Source: Verrucomicrobiia bacterium
GTDB taxonomy: Bacteria > Verrucomicrobiota > Verrucomicrobiia > Opitutales > Opitutaceae
Reading direction: 5' to 3'
Assembly: GCA_011525695.1 (NCBI GenBank)
Contig: WYBX01000077.1
Coordinates: 19,877 to 83,876 of the forward strand
DNA length: 64,000 bases
Below the pieces are notes generated by a model. It was not told where the DNA came from and made no database searches. It saw only the letters and a program-made list of their open reading frames with translations. This document shows positions 37,425 through 47,500 of the stretch, one piece after another (position 1 is the stretch's first letter; the number at the start of each line of letters is the position of its first letter). The position numbers were made by a program, and so were the translations under genes.

Positions 37425-39425
37425 ATGAACCGCCTTGGTCGACTTCCGCTCGCCGCGCTCTGTCTTGCACTGCCGTTCACCGGCCCGATCGCCCGCGGGG
37501 CCGATCAACCCACGCAGCTCCCCGGGATGGTGGTGACCGGCCAGCGCGATGCCGTCGAGCAGGGCGCGAATTCCATCTTTTCCGCACTGCCACTCCGCGA
37601 CCTCTTGAAACAGCCGCTGACGGAGTCGCCGGGACTGGATCCGGCCACTTCAATCATTGGAGCGCATGAGCTTCGCTGGCTGAACACCCCGCTGCTGCTC
37701 GATGCGATGCAATACGTCCCCGGCGCCTGGACCGAATCCCGCGGACGAAAGGAGAAGCAGCTGTATTCCGTCCGCGGGCAGCGCTACCCCTACCCGGACT
37801 TCCTCATCGATGGCGCCTGGTTCCGATCGTTCACCGAGACCGCCTACCATTTCAGCGCCGCCAACCTGGGCCAGATCCAGGCGCTCCGATCCAGCGCCGG
37901 CCTGCTGCTGACGCCCGAGTCGCTGGGCGGCGCCATCAACCTTCAGCCGCGCGAGTACGTGGCGCCCCAGCTTCAGGTTGATGCCTCGTTTGGGTCCAAT
38001 CTGACCACGCGCAATCACGTCAACTACGGGAATGGCGGCGGGCGCTTCGGTTATGCCGTGGGCGCCGGCTACTATCACACCGACGGCCAGGCGGACCGGA
38101 ACGGCGCGGAGAACGTGTACGACTGGTTTGGCCGGGTGCAGGGAAAACCGGCGGATGCGGTCACGCTCAGCCTCACCGCCTTCGGCTTGTACGGCGACCG
38201 ACAGCTGGAAACCGCGCTGCCCCCCGCAACCGCAGCCACCCGCAGCCGGGTCGAGGCCTTCGACCCGTTCCGCAATCACGTCGTCGTCGGCAAGGCGCGT
38301 CTTCAGACCTCCGATACCGCCGTCACGGAGGTCATCGCCAATTTCGCCCATCGCGAGTACACTTTCCGCTCGAACCCGCCCGCCGCGCCCACGATGGAAC
38401 GCGACTGGGAGTACGGGCTGCGGCTGACGCAGACGCTGCAGCCCGCGCCGGCCAACACCCTGCGGTTCAGCGGACTCTTCAGCCACTGGGAATGCCCGAC
38501 CGGAAAACGATTCTTCTGGCCTCGGCCCGCCGATCTCTGGACTTACACCGCTGGCGTCGTCGATGAACAGGTGCTCGGTCGCTGGGTGCTCAATGCGGGC
38601 TACCGGCTCAGTCGGACGTATTTCAGCGAGTTTGGCGGGTATGCCATCGAGGGCGCTCCCGGCCGGCTCCAGACGGTCCGCACGACCGACACTTGGGAGG
38701 ATCCCCTCCACACCCTGAGCGCCGGCGCCAGCATGACCCTCAGCGACCGGGCCACGCTCTTTGGCAACGTCACGTGGGGCCAGGTCGCCGCACCCCTTTC
38801 CGCACTGACTCCCAGCCTCGCCCGTCCGGAGATCGAGACGCGCACCAAGCTCGATCTCGGCTTTCGCGGCACGTGGCCGGCCTATGGCGAGGTCGTGGTG
38901 ACCGCCTTCGGCGTCAACCAGGACGATGCCACCCTCTATGCCAACGACACCCGCACCGGCCCCGATGGACAGCCGGTCGCCCTCGTGCGCAACGGCCGCG
39001 TCCGGAGCTACGGACTCGAGTTTGACACGCGCACGCGGCGGTTCAACCGCGGGACACAGTTGTTCCTCAACGCGGTCGTGATGCGCACCGAGGTTGCCGA
39101 GGCCGGCGGCTGGTCGCGGGACCGCGAGGTGCCGCAGATCATCATGGGTGGCGGCCTTTCGCAGGCCTGGGGCGACTGGGAGCTTTCGCTGCTCGCGAAG
39201 CATGTCGGCCCTTATGAGAACGACCGGTTTGCCACGCCGGGGATTCCGCTCGAGCTGGCTGACTTCGTGAATCTCAGCGCAAACCTTGCCCGCTGGTTTG
39301 GACCGGCCCGTCGCAGCAAGGCCTACATCGGCGCCGACAATCTGCGTGACGACGAGTATTCCACCGTGAACGGGTACCCCAGTCCCGGCCTCACCCTCAG
39401 CGGCGGGGTGTCACTGATTTTTTGA
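37425..39425 (+). CDS. TonB-dependent outer membrane receptor (siderophore-type)
   Basis: 666 residues. Signal peptide LGRLPLAALCLALPFTGPIA, then a plug domain: QLPGMVVTGQRDAVEQG (TonB-box-like region), LLDAMQYVPGAWTESRGRKE, and YSVRGQRYPYPDFLIDGAWF. It ends with the 22-strand barrel. The C-terminus, GYPSPGLTLSGGVSLIF, ends in Phe as outer membrane proteins do. Size and plug resemble catecholate or hydroxamate siderophore receptors rather than SusC. It imports an iron chelate or another small ligand using TonB energy. It stands alone. No Fur box was recognised in the 178 bp upstream. Confidence 0.9.
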   Translation: MNRLGRLPLAALCLALPFTGPIARGADQPTQLPGMVVTGQRDAVEQGANSIFSALPLRDLLKQPLTESPGLDPATSIIGAHELRWLNTPLLLDAMQYVPGAWTESRGRKEKQLYSVRGQRYPYPDFLIDGAWFRSFTETAYHFSAANLGQIQALRSSAGLLLTPESLGGAINLQPREYVAPQLQVDASFGSNLTTRNHVNYGNGGGRFGYAVGAGYYHTDGQADRNGAENVYDWFGRVQGKPADAVTLSLTAFGLYGDRQLETALPPATAATRSRVEAFDPFRNHVVVGKARLQTSDTAVTEVIANFAHREYTFRSNPPAAPTMERDWEYGLRLTQTLQPAPANTLRFSGLFSHWECPTGKRFFWPRPADLWTYTAGVVDEQVLGRWVLNAGYRLSRTYFSEFGGYAIEGAPGRLQTVRTTDTWEDPLHTLSAGASMTLSDRATLFGNVTWGQVAAPLSALTPSLARPEIETRTKLDLGFRGTWPAYGEVVVTAFGVNQDDATLYANDTRTGPDGQPVALVRNGRVRSYGLEFDTRTRRFNRGTQLFLNAVVMRTEVAEAGGWSRDREVPQIIMGGGLSQAWGDWELSLLAKHVGPYENDRFATPGIPLELADFVNLSANLARWFGPARRSKAYIGADNLRDDEYSTVNGYPSPGLTLSGGVSLIF

Positions 39426-39476
39426 TCGGCGGCGGACCGAGTGAGCACGCCGGCGTTGTCAGTCCCACAGCCGCCA

Positions 39477-39518
39477 AAAGCCACACATATACCATGATCA
39501 TGGTGTATCTGTGGCTTT
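39477..39518. terminator. 42-bp near-perfect palindrome after the TonB receptor gene
   Basis: Two 21-base arms meet at a TGATCA centre, with outer ends AAAGCCACA and TGTGGCTTT and only two mismatched pairs. It starts 51 bp past the TonB receptor stop and precedes the EF-hand gene. The stem would be very strong, but no U tract follows. It could be a terminator or RNA-stabilising element. A protein-binding palindrome is the alternative. A sister element sits at 40475-40516. Confidence 0.6.
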
Positions 39519-39659
39519 CGAGGGATGGTTGAGCCGGAGACCGGGCCTCGGGCAAGCCGGGGATTGGGGAGGGACTATCCTTCCTCTGCACGACTGTAAC
39601 CCCGCGCCGCCATTGGCGTCTGAGTTCTCCATCGTTCACTGATTGAACTCTATCCACCC

Positions 39660-40409
39660 ATGAAAATCTCCCCCACGCACGCGCGCATCGCAGCCGCCAG
39701 CCTCTTCGTCATCCTTGCCTCCAGCCTCGCAGCCCAGGCCGATCCCGAGACCAATCCGGCCCGCTCACGGAAGAACCCCTCCGGACCCGCCCATGCCGAA
39801 GCCCTCAAGCGTTTTGACGTGGATGGCGACGGCAAGCTCAGCGATACCGAACGCGCCAGCGCCCGCGAAGCGATGCGCGATCGGGCGCGGAACCGCCCCG
39901 AAGCGCGCCCCGGCAGCGGCCCCGCCGGCCGGGCCCAGCTCCTCGAGAAATTCGACACCAACCAGGACGGCAAACTCGACGAGACCGAGCGCGCCGCCGC
40001 CCGCGAGGCCGGCCAGGAAAGGATGAAGGCCATGGATCCGGCCAAGCGCGCGGAACTCATGGAACGGCTCGATCGGAATCAAAACGGGAAGATCGATGAC
40101 GACGAACGCCCGGGCATGCATCACGGCCGGCCTGGTGTCCGCGGACCAGCGGATGTCGCGCGGCCCAAGTTGCTGGAACGATTCGACAAGAATGGCGACG
40201 GGAAGCTCGACGAAACCGAGCGGGCCGAAATGCGCCAGGAGGCGGAATCACGGTTCGCCACGAATCCGAAGGTTCTCGAGCGGTTCGATGCCAACGGTGA
40301 CGGCCAACTCGACGAGAGCGAACGCGCCGCCGCCAAGGCAGCCATGGAGCAGCGGAAGCAGTCCGGCAACGAAGGCAGGGCCCCCAAGCGCAATCCGGGC
40401 AAGCGCTGA
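39660..40409 (+). CDS. Secreted EF-hand calcium-binding protein with five loops
   Basis: 249 residues with a signal peptide (AAASLFVILASSLAAQA). Five canonical 12-residue EF loops are spaced through a basic, Ala/Arg/Glu-rich chain: DVDGDGKLSDTE, DTNQDGKLDETE, DRNQNGKIDDDE, DKNGDGKLDETE and DANGDGQLDESE. Each ends in the bidentate Glu. The C-terminus is strongly basic (KRNPGKR). Proteins of this design are common in Verrucomicrobiota and Planctomycetes. They probably bind calcium outside the inner membrane, though the partner is unknown. The gene is bracketed by two related 42-bp palindromes. Confidence 0.88.
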   Translation: MKISPTHARIAAASLFVILASSLAAQADPETNPARSRKNPSGPAHAEALKRFDVDGDGKLSDTERASAREAMRDRARNRPEARPGSGPAGRAQLLEKFDTNQDGKLDETERAAAREAGQERMKAMDPAKRAELMERLDRNQNGKIDDDERPGMHHGRPGVRGPADVARPKLLERFDKNGDGKLDETERAEMRQEAESRFATNPKVLERFDANGDGQLDESERAAAKAAMEQRKQSGNEGRAPKRNPGKR

Positions 40410-40474
40410 ATCGCCGCCAGCACCAGCAGCCGCCCCATTGCACCGCAGGCAGGCTGTTACCTTCAAAGAAACGC

Positions 40475-40516
40475 CGAGCCAGTTGCCTGTCGTGATCACG
40501 ACACGCAACTGGCTCG
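40475..40516. terminator. 42-bp near-perfect palindrome between convergent genes
   Basis: Two 21-base arms meet at TGATCA, with outer arms CGAGCCAGTTGC and GCAACTGGCTCG and one mismatched pair. It lies 66 bp past the EF-hand stop and 54 bp before the end of the convergent phosphatase gene, a natural place for a bidirectional terminator. It shares size, centre and the AGCCA...TGGCT outer bases with the palindrome at 39477-39518, although most arm bases differ. Confidence 0.6.
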
Positions 40517-40569
40517 CGCGTTTGCGGCTGCCCGGTAATGGTCGCCCCGGGCCAGGCCGTGTCCACCGC

Positions 40570-41673
40570 TCAATTCTCCCGCCAGCCGTACGCGGCCATC
40601 ATGATCCGAAAGAGGTCGGTGTTCGCGATGAACCCGTGGAGGCGGTCGGAACCCGGCCCGCGCCCGAAGGCCACGATTTCCTCCGCCGTGTGCGCGCTGT
40701 CGGATCGGATGCTGGCGGCGGCATTTGCCGGCAGCCCGGCCACGGCATTGGCGGCGGATACGAGTGACTCGCCCTGCTTCCCGCCCAGGACCCGGAGATC
40801 CGACGAATGATCGGCAGCGAAGAGGATCAGCGTGTCGTCACCGACCTGGCCGTCCGTCTGACGAATCAGCTTGTCCATGACGAGGACGCGCTCGAGCCCG
40901 CGCACCAGCGAGCCGGTATGCATGTCCCACTCGACCATCAGAAAGTAGCCTTTCGGGTTCCGGGCCAGACTCTCGATGACCCTCTTCACCACCGGCAGCG
41001 GATCGAAGTCGTCTCCATCATACAGCGCCACGGCCCGCCTGGCATCGGCGGAAAAGTCCGCGGGACCGGGAAACACGGTGTAGCCCCGTTCCCGGAGCGA
41101 GCGCTCGATGTCGAGTCCCAGCTTGGCGGTGCTCTCTCGCACGCCCTTCAGGTCCTTGCCGATGACGAGATCGACGCCATCGCCAAAGCGCGGCGTGAGG
41201 ATTTGGGCAAAGATTTCGCCCGGCATCTTGCGGTCGTTGGCGTGGGCGTAGCATGCGCCCGGCGTGGCATCCCAGACGTTCATGTTGGTGAGCACGCCGG
41301 TCGAGAGCCCCCGCTCCTCGGCATGTTCCAGCAAAGTCTTGAGGGGGGTTCCATCCTGCTTGCCACGGACGGCATCCGCCGACTGGGAAAGGACGCCGTT
41401 CCGGGTCTTGTGCCCGGTGATGATGGCCGTCATCCCCGCAGCGGAATCCGAGACCCAGACGCCGACCGGTGAAGTGTCGACGAGGGCCATGTGGGGCAGC
41501 GAATGAAGGTAAAGCGCCTGGGGCCGATTGTGCCCGTAGAGACTGGCGGCGTGCAGGGTCGGAAGCCCGCCGGCATCACCGATGAAGAGGATGACGTTTT
41601 TTGCGCGCGGCTCGGCTGCCTCGATGGCGCCGCACAGGAACATGGCGAGGAGGATGGGAGTGAGTCGTGACAT
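40570..41673 (-). CDS. Alkaline phosphatase, PhoA superfamily
   Basis: 367 residues from ATG 41673, which opens the signal peptide SRLTPILLAMFLCGAIEAAE. An upstream in-frame ATG at 41709 adds a non-signal leader. Active-site pieces are VILFIGDAGGLPTLHAASLY (first metal Asp), VWVSDSAAGMTAIITGHKTR (catalytic Ser in DSA), FLMVEWDMHTGSL (Glu, Asp and His metal ligands), LFAADHSSDLRVLGG (Asp-His), and SAHTAEEIVAFGRGPGSD (His). It is periplasmic and hydrolyses phosphomonoesters. It is shorter than E. coli PhoA and lacks its crown insert. It is the second of three phosphatase genes in the window. Confidence 0.88.
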   Translation of the reverse strand: MSRLTPILLAMFLCGAIEAAEPRAKNVILFIGDAGGLPTLHAASLYGHNRPQALYLHSLPHMALVDTSPVGVWVSDSAAGMTAIITGHKTRNGVLSQSADAVRGKQDGTPLKTLLEHAEERGLSTGVLTNMNVWDATPGACYAHANDRKMPGEIFAQILTPRFGDGVDLVIGKDLKGVRESTAKLGLDIERSLRERGYTVFPGPADFSADARRAVALYDGDDFDPLPVVKRVIESLARNPKGYFLMVEWDMHTGSLVRGLERVLVMDKLIRQTDGQVGDDTLILFAADHSSDLRVLGGKQGESLVSAANAVAGLPANAAASIRSDSAHTAEEIVAFGRGPGSDRLHGFIANTDLFRIMMAAYGWREN

Positions 41674-41749
41674 CGCTGCGGAAAGGAACCAATCCGCTTT
41701 CCATTGCAATCTTCCGGCCTGACATATCAGCCCGGCACGAGCGAAAGGT

Positions 41750-41845
41750 GAGGGGACGACCTCCGTGTTGTCCTCGAATCCGATGATACATTCACTCGGT
41801 CCTGCTCATCGAGCTTCCCGACCGTGACGGAGCACGGCCCTCCAT
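41750..41845. repeat. Palindromic repeats, families B and C
   Basis: GGGGACGACCTCCGTGTTGT then CC at 41750-41772 is a family B hairpin. CCGTGACGGAGCACGGCCCT then CCATA at 41821-41845 is a family C hairpin with the same CCCTCCAT flank as at 62812. They fill much of the 298-bp gap between the phosphatase and LacI genes. No gene is seen in this gap. Confidence 0.6.
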
Positions 41846-41971
41846 AAACCCATTCCTGATTCCAGGATTCTCGATTCTCGGTCCAAATGATCTTTCTGGG
41901 GGACGACCCGAAATCGTCGCCAGTAGGCACGAAGCGGATCGCTTTGGCGCACGACATTATGCGACTGAGGA

Positions 41972-43030
41972 TTATGAAGCGCCCGGAGGCCGGATGCTCA
42001 TCCCCTCGACCCAGAGCGCCGGCGTGAGCACCTGGCGCGGAACCTTCGGCACCCCGCGCTCATTATGCATCAATTGGGTGGCCAGCAGGTCGACGGCAGC
42101 CGCGGCGATTTCCGAACGCTGGTGGTTGATGCCGGCGATCCCTTCATCGCCCGCGACCCAGTCGTGCACGACGAATCCAACATCGTCTGGAATCCGCTTG
42201 CGCAGTCGCAGCGCCAGCCAGTCCCGCACGTGGGCACTGAACGATATCACGACATCCGGTCGGTGCCTCTTGAACCACCGGCAGAAAACCTCCGCCCCCC
42301 TTGAAAGATTGTTGTCTGGGAAGAGCAGCATGGGAACCCGATCCGCAGCCGGCACCTGCTGCTGGAACCGGAGCATGGCGCCGGAATACGTGGAGTCGGA
42401 GCGTTCGTCGACCCAGCGCGTGATGGCCAGCCCGATCCGACGATATCCGCGTCCGACCAGGGTGGCGGTGGCGTCCAGAATACCGCGCGTGATGTTGGCG
42501 CTGGCGCGGTGCAGCGGCGGATATTGCAGGCCGTAGCCAAAGGTGGCGACCGCGAAGGGGGCGAAGTCCAGTTGCGCGCCAAACTTGCGCGAAGACTGCG
42601 GGGAAACGATCATGCCCTCGATGCCACGGGCAACCAGGATCCCGCCCAGCCGGGCAGGCGTCATCCCGCCGTTGCCCAGCCAGAATTCCTCGACCCGGTA
42701 GCCATGCTGTTCCGCCCGGCGGCGGATGTCGTCGATCGAGACGTACTGGTACGCCGGGTCATGCAGTTCATCTTCCGGAATGTCGTCGCGGACCACGGCT
42801 ATCACCGCGGCCTGCCGCCGGCGCCGGAACCCGCGCACCCGGACCATGAGCCGCGCGATGTGCGGATCCGGCTGGTAGCCCAACCGCCTGGCCACCGCCC
42901 GAATCCGTTCGCGAGTGGGTTCCGACAGCCCGGCCGCATTCCGTAGCGCGCGGGAAACGGACATGGCGGACACCCCCGCGGCGCGGGCGACCGCATGCAA
43001 GCTGACGCGATTGGGTCGTGGTTCCGCCAT
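41972..43030 (-). CDS. LacI-family transcriptional repressor
   Basis: 352 residues. The N-terminal helix-turn-helix is VSLHAVARAAGVSAMSVSRA followed by LRNAAGLSEPTRERI, and the hinge is VARRLGYQPDPHIARLMVRV. The effector domain is of periplasmic-binding-protein type (AAVIAVVRDDIPEDELHD at its start, VGFVVHDWVAGDEGIAGINH near the end). It belongs to the branch with an HDW-containing C-terminal lobe common in Opitutales, and probably binds a sugar. A perfect inverted repeat lies 4-18 bp upstream of its ATG, suggesting autorepression. It is divergent from the FG-GAP protein gene. Confidence 0.92.
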   Translation of the reverse strand: MAEPRPNRVSLHAVARAAGVSAMSVSRALRNAAGLSEPTRERIRAVARRLGYQPDPHIARLMVRVRGFRRRRQAAVIAVVRDDIPEDELHDPAYQYVSIDDIRRRAEQHGYRVEEFWLGNGGMTPARLGGILVARGIEGMIVSPQSSRKFGAQLDFAPFAVATFGYGLQYPPLHRASANITRGILDATATLVGRGYRRIGLAITRWVDERSDSTYSGAMLRFQQQVPAADRVPMLLFPDNNLSRGAEVFCRWFKRHRPDVVISFSAHVRDWLALRLRKRIPDDVGFVVHDWVAGDEGIAGINHQRSEIAAAAVDLLATQLMHNERGVPKVPRQVLTPALWVEGMSIRPPGAS

Positions 43031-43033
43031 TCG

Positions 43034-43048
43034 ACGTTATCATAACGT
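43034..43048. promoter_or_regulatory. Predicted LacI-family operator
   Basis: The perfect 15-bp inverted repeat ACGTTATCATAACGT (7-bp arms around one C) lies immediately upstream of the LacI-type gene start and overlaps its expected ribosome-binding region. It is also about 140 bp upstream of the divergent FG-GAP gene. The symmetry and CG-containing arms fit known LacI-family operators. Binding is inferred, not shown. Confidence 0.65.
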
Positions 43049-43186
43049 GGAAATGATTTTGTCTGTCAACGGGCGCCCTCGTTGGGTTTCGCCCCAGAAG
43101 AAACCACATTTCCGAACGCCCCTCGGAGTTCCTGAATCGCACCCTTGCGCCGCGAAAACCTCTTCGCGACCCCCGCCCCCCAATCC

Positions 43187-44467
43187 ATGCCCGTCATCAA
43201 GGACCACGCCCAACTCGGTTGCTGCCTTGCCGTGGCCGCATTTGCCGCAGCCGGATGGTGCCGTGCCGCGACGGAACCGCCGCAAGCCATCGGCGAGCCG
43301 TGGCGCCGACACACCATTGACGATTCGTCCCAGGGCCCCGACGGGGTCCGGCTGGCTGATATCAATGGCGACGGCCGGCTCGATGTCGTCGCACCCTGGG
43401 AACAAGGCGGCCAGGTGGTCGTATACATTCATCCCGGCGCAGAAAAGGTCCGGGAACGCTGGCCCCAGGTCGTCATTGGCAAGGTCGGCGATCCGGAGGA
43501 TGCCGTCTTTGTCGACCTCGATGGTGACGGCAGCCTCGATGTCGTCAGCGCCTGCGAAGGCACGACCCGCACGATGTACATCCACTGGGGACCCACCGAC
43601 CCGCGGCAACTCCTCGATCCGCAGGCGTGGTCAACGGCGCCCCTGGGGAACTCCGCCGGTCGCGTGAAATGGATGTTTTCACACCCGCTCCGCATCGGCG
43701 GCCACGGGCCCATCGATGTCGTCGCGGGTTCGCGCGGCGATGGCGCGGCGATCGGCTGGTTCGAGTCCCCGCGCGATCCGCGTGCGGCCGCCGATTGGAA
43801 ATGGCACCCGCTCTACCATGCCGGTTGGGTGATGACCCTGAAGGTTCACGATATGAATGGGGATGGCCGGCCGGACATCGTCGCAACAGATCGGGAAGGC
43901 CCCCGCCGTGGCGCCCTCTGGCTGGAAAACCCCGGTGAGCGCGCGGATGCCCGCACGCCCTGGCGCGAGCACCAGATTGGCGCCGTGGGCGAATACGAAG
44001 CGATGCATTGCACGATTGCCGATCTTGATCGCGACGGCCTCGACGATGTGATCGTCGCGGTCAAAGGCGGTCCCCTCCGCATTCACCGACGGCTCCCGGG
44101 AGAATCCGTCCGCTGGGACACGCACCTCATCGAAATGCCCGCCAATGCCGGCACGGGCAAGGCGCCCGCCGTGGCGGACATCGATCAGGATGGTTCCCTG
44201 GACCTCGTGGTGACCTGCGAACACGCCATCGAAGGCAGGATTGGTGTGTTCTGGTATCCCTCCGCGGAAGTCCCCGGCAAGGCGCGCTGGGAGGCGCGTT
44301 CGATCAGTGGGCCGGAGGGATTCATTTTTGATCTGCTGCAGCTGGTGGATCTCGACGGCGACGGTGACCTCGACGTTCTGACCGAGGAGGAGAAGGGTCC
44401 TTACCTCGAGAAGGGTTATGTCGGCCGTGAACTGGGGGTCATTTGGTATGAGAATCCGACCCGCTGA
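43187..44467 (+). CDS. Secreted FG-GAP/VCBS-repeat beta-propeller protein
   Basis: 426 residues from ATG 43187, which opens the signal HAQLGCCLAVAAFAAAGWCR. Seven or so FG-GAP-like blades carry calcium loops: LADINGDGRLDVVAPWEQG, VDLDGDGSLDVVSACEG, HDMNGDGRPDIVATDREG, ADLDRDGLDDVIVAVKGG, ADIDQDGSLDLVVTCEH and VDLDGDGDLDVLTEEEKG. Such propellers bind ligands or proteins outside the cell. No enzymatic motif was seen. It is transcribed away from the LacI gene and precedes the large TonB receptor by 88 bp, so it may be part of that uptake operon. Confidence 0.88.
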   Translation: MPVIKDHAQLGCCLAVAAFAAAGWCRAATEPPQAIGEPWRRHTIDDSSQGPDGVRLADINGDGRLDVVAPWEQGGQVVVYIHPGAEKVRERWPQVVIGKVGDPEDAVFVDLDGDGSLDVVSACEGTTRTMYIHWGPTDPRQLLDPQAWSTAPLGNSAGRVKWMFSHPLRIGGHGPIDVVAGSRGDGAAIGWFESPRDPRAAADWKWHPLYHAGWVMTLKVHDMNGDGRPDIVATDREGPRRGALWLENPGERADARTPWREHQIGAVGEYEAMHCTIADLDRDGLDDVIVAVKGGPLRIHRRLPGESVRWDTHLIEMPANAGTGKAPAVADIDQDGSLDLVVTCEHAIEGRIGVFWYPSAEVPGKARWEARSISGPEGFIFDLLQLVDLDGDGDLDVLTEEEKGPYLEKGYVGRELGVIWYENPTR

Positions 44468-44555
44468 GCCCCACCGAGGTTCATTCACTCCCTGAAGCTC
44501 TCATCACGAAAATTTCCAGCCTCACATGCAGGCAAATCTCCAACCCACAGAGACC

Positions 44556-47500
44556 ATGAAACGAAATACTCTCATTGGCGTTTCCCTCCCCTGCTTTCTT
44601 TTCACGCTGGCCATCGCGCTGGCGGGACGGCTGCCGGCCGCGGAAGGCGCACCGACCGGAATCATTGAAGGACGGATCGTCAATTCGGCCAAGGGTGAGT
44701 ACATCGGCAACGCCCAGATTGGAGTCGAAGGCACTGCGATCGAAACGTTCTCCGCCTCGGATGGGCGCTACCGGTTGACCAGTGTCCCGGCCGGAGCCGC
44801 GTCCGTCCGGGCATTCTTCACAGGCCTGGCACCACAGACCGCCACGGTGAATGTCAGTCCCGGCCAGCGGGTCCAATTGGACATCGATCTCGCGGGTGCG
44901 GATCGCGGGAACGTCGTCCAGCTTTCCGAATTTGTCGTGAGCACGACGCGCGACATGGACGGCGCCGCCATTGCCATCAATGAGCAGCGTTTCGCGCCGA
45001 ACATGAAGACGGTCGTGTCCACCGATGAATTCGGCGACGTCGCCGAGGACAGCGTGGGCGAGTTCCTGAAATTCATCCCCGGGATCAGCATCGAATACAG
45101 CGCCGGCACGCAGGCGCGCGGCATCTCGATCCATGGGGTGCCGAGCGACTATGTGCCGATCACCATCAACGGGTTCAGCATCGCCAGCGCCGGCGACCAG
45201 ACCAACACGTCCAAGAGCGTGCAGACGGACATGCTCTCGATCACGAACATGTCGCGGATCGAGGTCGAGTACGCTCCGACCCCGGAGTCACGCGGTTCGG
45301 CCCTGGCGGGGACGGTGAACATGATCCCACGGAGCGCCTTCGAGCGGTCCCGGCCCTCGTTCAATGCCAGCGCCTTCATCATGATGCGGGCGAATGCGAA
45401 GGATTTCGACAAGACCCCCGGCCCGTTCGACTCCCGGTCGCGCAAGGTCTACCCGGGATTCAGTTTTTCCTACGTCCGGCCGGTGAACTCCCGGTTCGGC
45501 TTCACGCTGTCGGGCGGCTACTCGATCAACGGAACCAAGGAGGAGTACGTCGAGAACGAGTGGCGCGGCGTCCGTGCCAGCACCAATGGCGGCGCCTTTC
45601 CGCACACGACCCCGGATCAACCCTACCTCACCCGAAACCAGGTCCGCGACGGAACAAAGCAGGTGGGCAAGCACAACGTCGGGTTCACCGCCGACTACCG
45701 GCTGTCGGATCGCGACCAGCTCTCCTTCGTCATGCAGTACTCATTTGTGGATTTCCTGGTCGTCAATCACACGCTCGACCACCGGATCACGCGGGTGCAA
45801 CCCGGCAACTTCTCTCCTTCCCACACGCAAAGCACGCCAGGCGGGGCGGAAGTCCGGCTTGCGAACAACATCCGGTTTCGCACGACCGAGACGGCTTCGC
45901 CGAACCTCGTGTGGCACCATAGCGGACCAGTCTGGAAGGCCGAGATGGGACTGGGCGCATCGCTCTCCAAGCAGAAACGCCGCGCCGTCAGCGAAGGCTA
46001 CTTCACTACTGCCAACGCCCGCCGCAGCGGGCTGACGATTGGCTTTGACGACATCTTCTATCTGCGGCCGGGCACCATCACGGTGACAGATGCCGCGGGA
46101 GCGCCCGTCGACCCCCATCAGCTCGACACCTACGCCATCACGGAGGCGAACTCGAATCCTGTCCGCTCGAGCAATCTCCAGCGCGGGCTCTACGGCAACA
46201 TCGGACGGGACTTCGACTGGGCCGTGCCCGTCACGCTCAAGGCCGGCTTCGACTTCCGCCACGATCGTCGCGACCAGCGGGCGGCGACCATTCCCTATGA
46301 CTTTGTCGGCGCGGACGGCCGTGGCAGCACGAACCCGCTGACCGGTGACGACGATGCCGCGCCGTTCCTTGCGCCAATCTATTCGGAACGTACGCCGGCC
46401 TTCGGCTATCGGCCGATCCAGTTCATCAACAATGGCGTCCTGCTGGACTACTTCTACGCCAACCCCAACCACCTCGAGCTCGATGCCGAGGAGGCGTACC
46501 GGTCGACCGTGGAGGGATCGAAGCAGGCGGAGGAACTCGTATCGGCGGTCTACCTGCGCGGTGACATGCATCTGATGGATCGCCGGCTCAAGCTGGTCGG
46601 CGGGCTCCGCGTCGAGCAGACGAACATCGAGGCGCTGGGGCCGCTCGACGATCCGACCCTCAATTACCGTCGTGATGCCGGCGGCAACATCATCCTCCAG
46701 AATGGCGATCCGGTGCTGATTGTGCCGGAAGACGACGATCTCGGCGTGGCGCAGCAGACGTTCATCGAACGCGGCACCCGCGCGGAGAAGGAATACCTGC
46801 GCCTCTTCCCCAGCCTGAATGCGAGCTTCAACCTCCGGGAAAACCTCATCTTCCGGACCGCCTACTATCACTCCATCGGACGTCCCGACTTCGACCAGTA
46901 TGCCGGGGGGATCGAGTTGCCAGACGAGTCCCTGCCGCCCAGCTCGGGCAATCGGATTCGCGTCAACAACGCCGCAATCAAGCCCTGGACCGCACAGTCC
47001 GTGATGGCGCGGCTCGAGTACTACTTCAAGGGAGTCGGACAGTTCTCGGTCGGGGCCTACCGGCGCGAGTTCGAGAACTTCTTTGGCGACACCACCGTTC
47101 CCGCGACGCCCGAGTTCCTCGCCTTGTACGCGCTCGATCCCACTGTCTATGGCGATTACGACGTCACCACCGATCACAACATCCAGAGCAAGGTGCGGAT
47201 GACCGGGGTCGATGTCAGTTACAAGCAGGCGCTGACGTTCCTGCCCCACTGGGCGCGCGGCGTGCAGGTGTTTGCCAACGGGGCGATGCTGCGCGCGGTC
47301 GGCGACGATTCGGCCAATATGGAAGGCTTTGTGCCACGGAAGGCTTCCTGGGGGATCAGCCTCTCGCGGGAGAAGTTCTCGCTACGCGTGAACGGCAGTT
47401 ACCAGGGCAAGACTCGGCGCGGCGCCGTAAGCCTCGGCAACAGCATCGAACCGGGGACTTTCGACTGGCTCTCGAAACGCGGCTTTGTCGACATCCTGGG

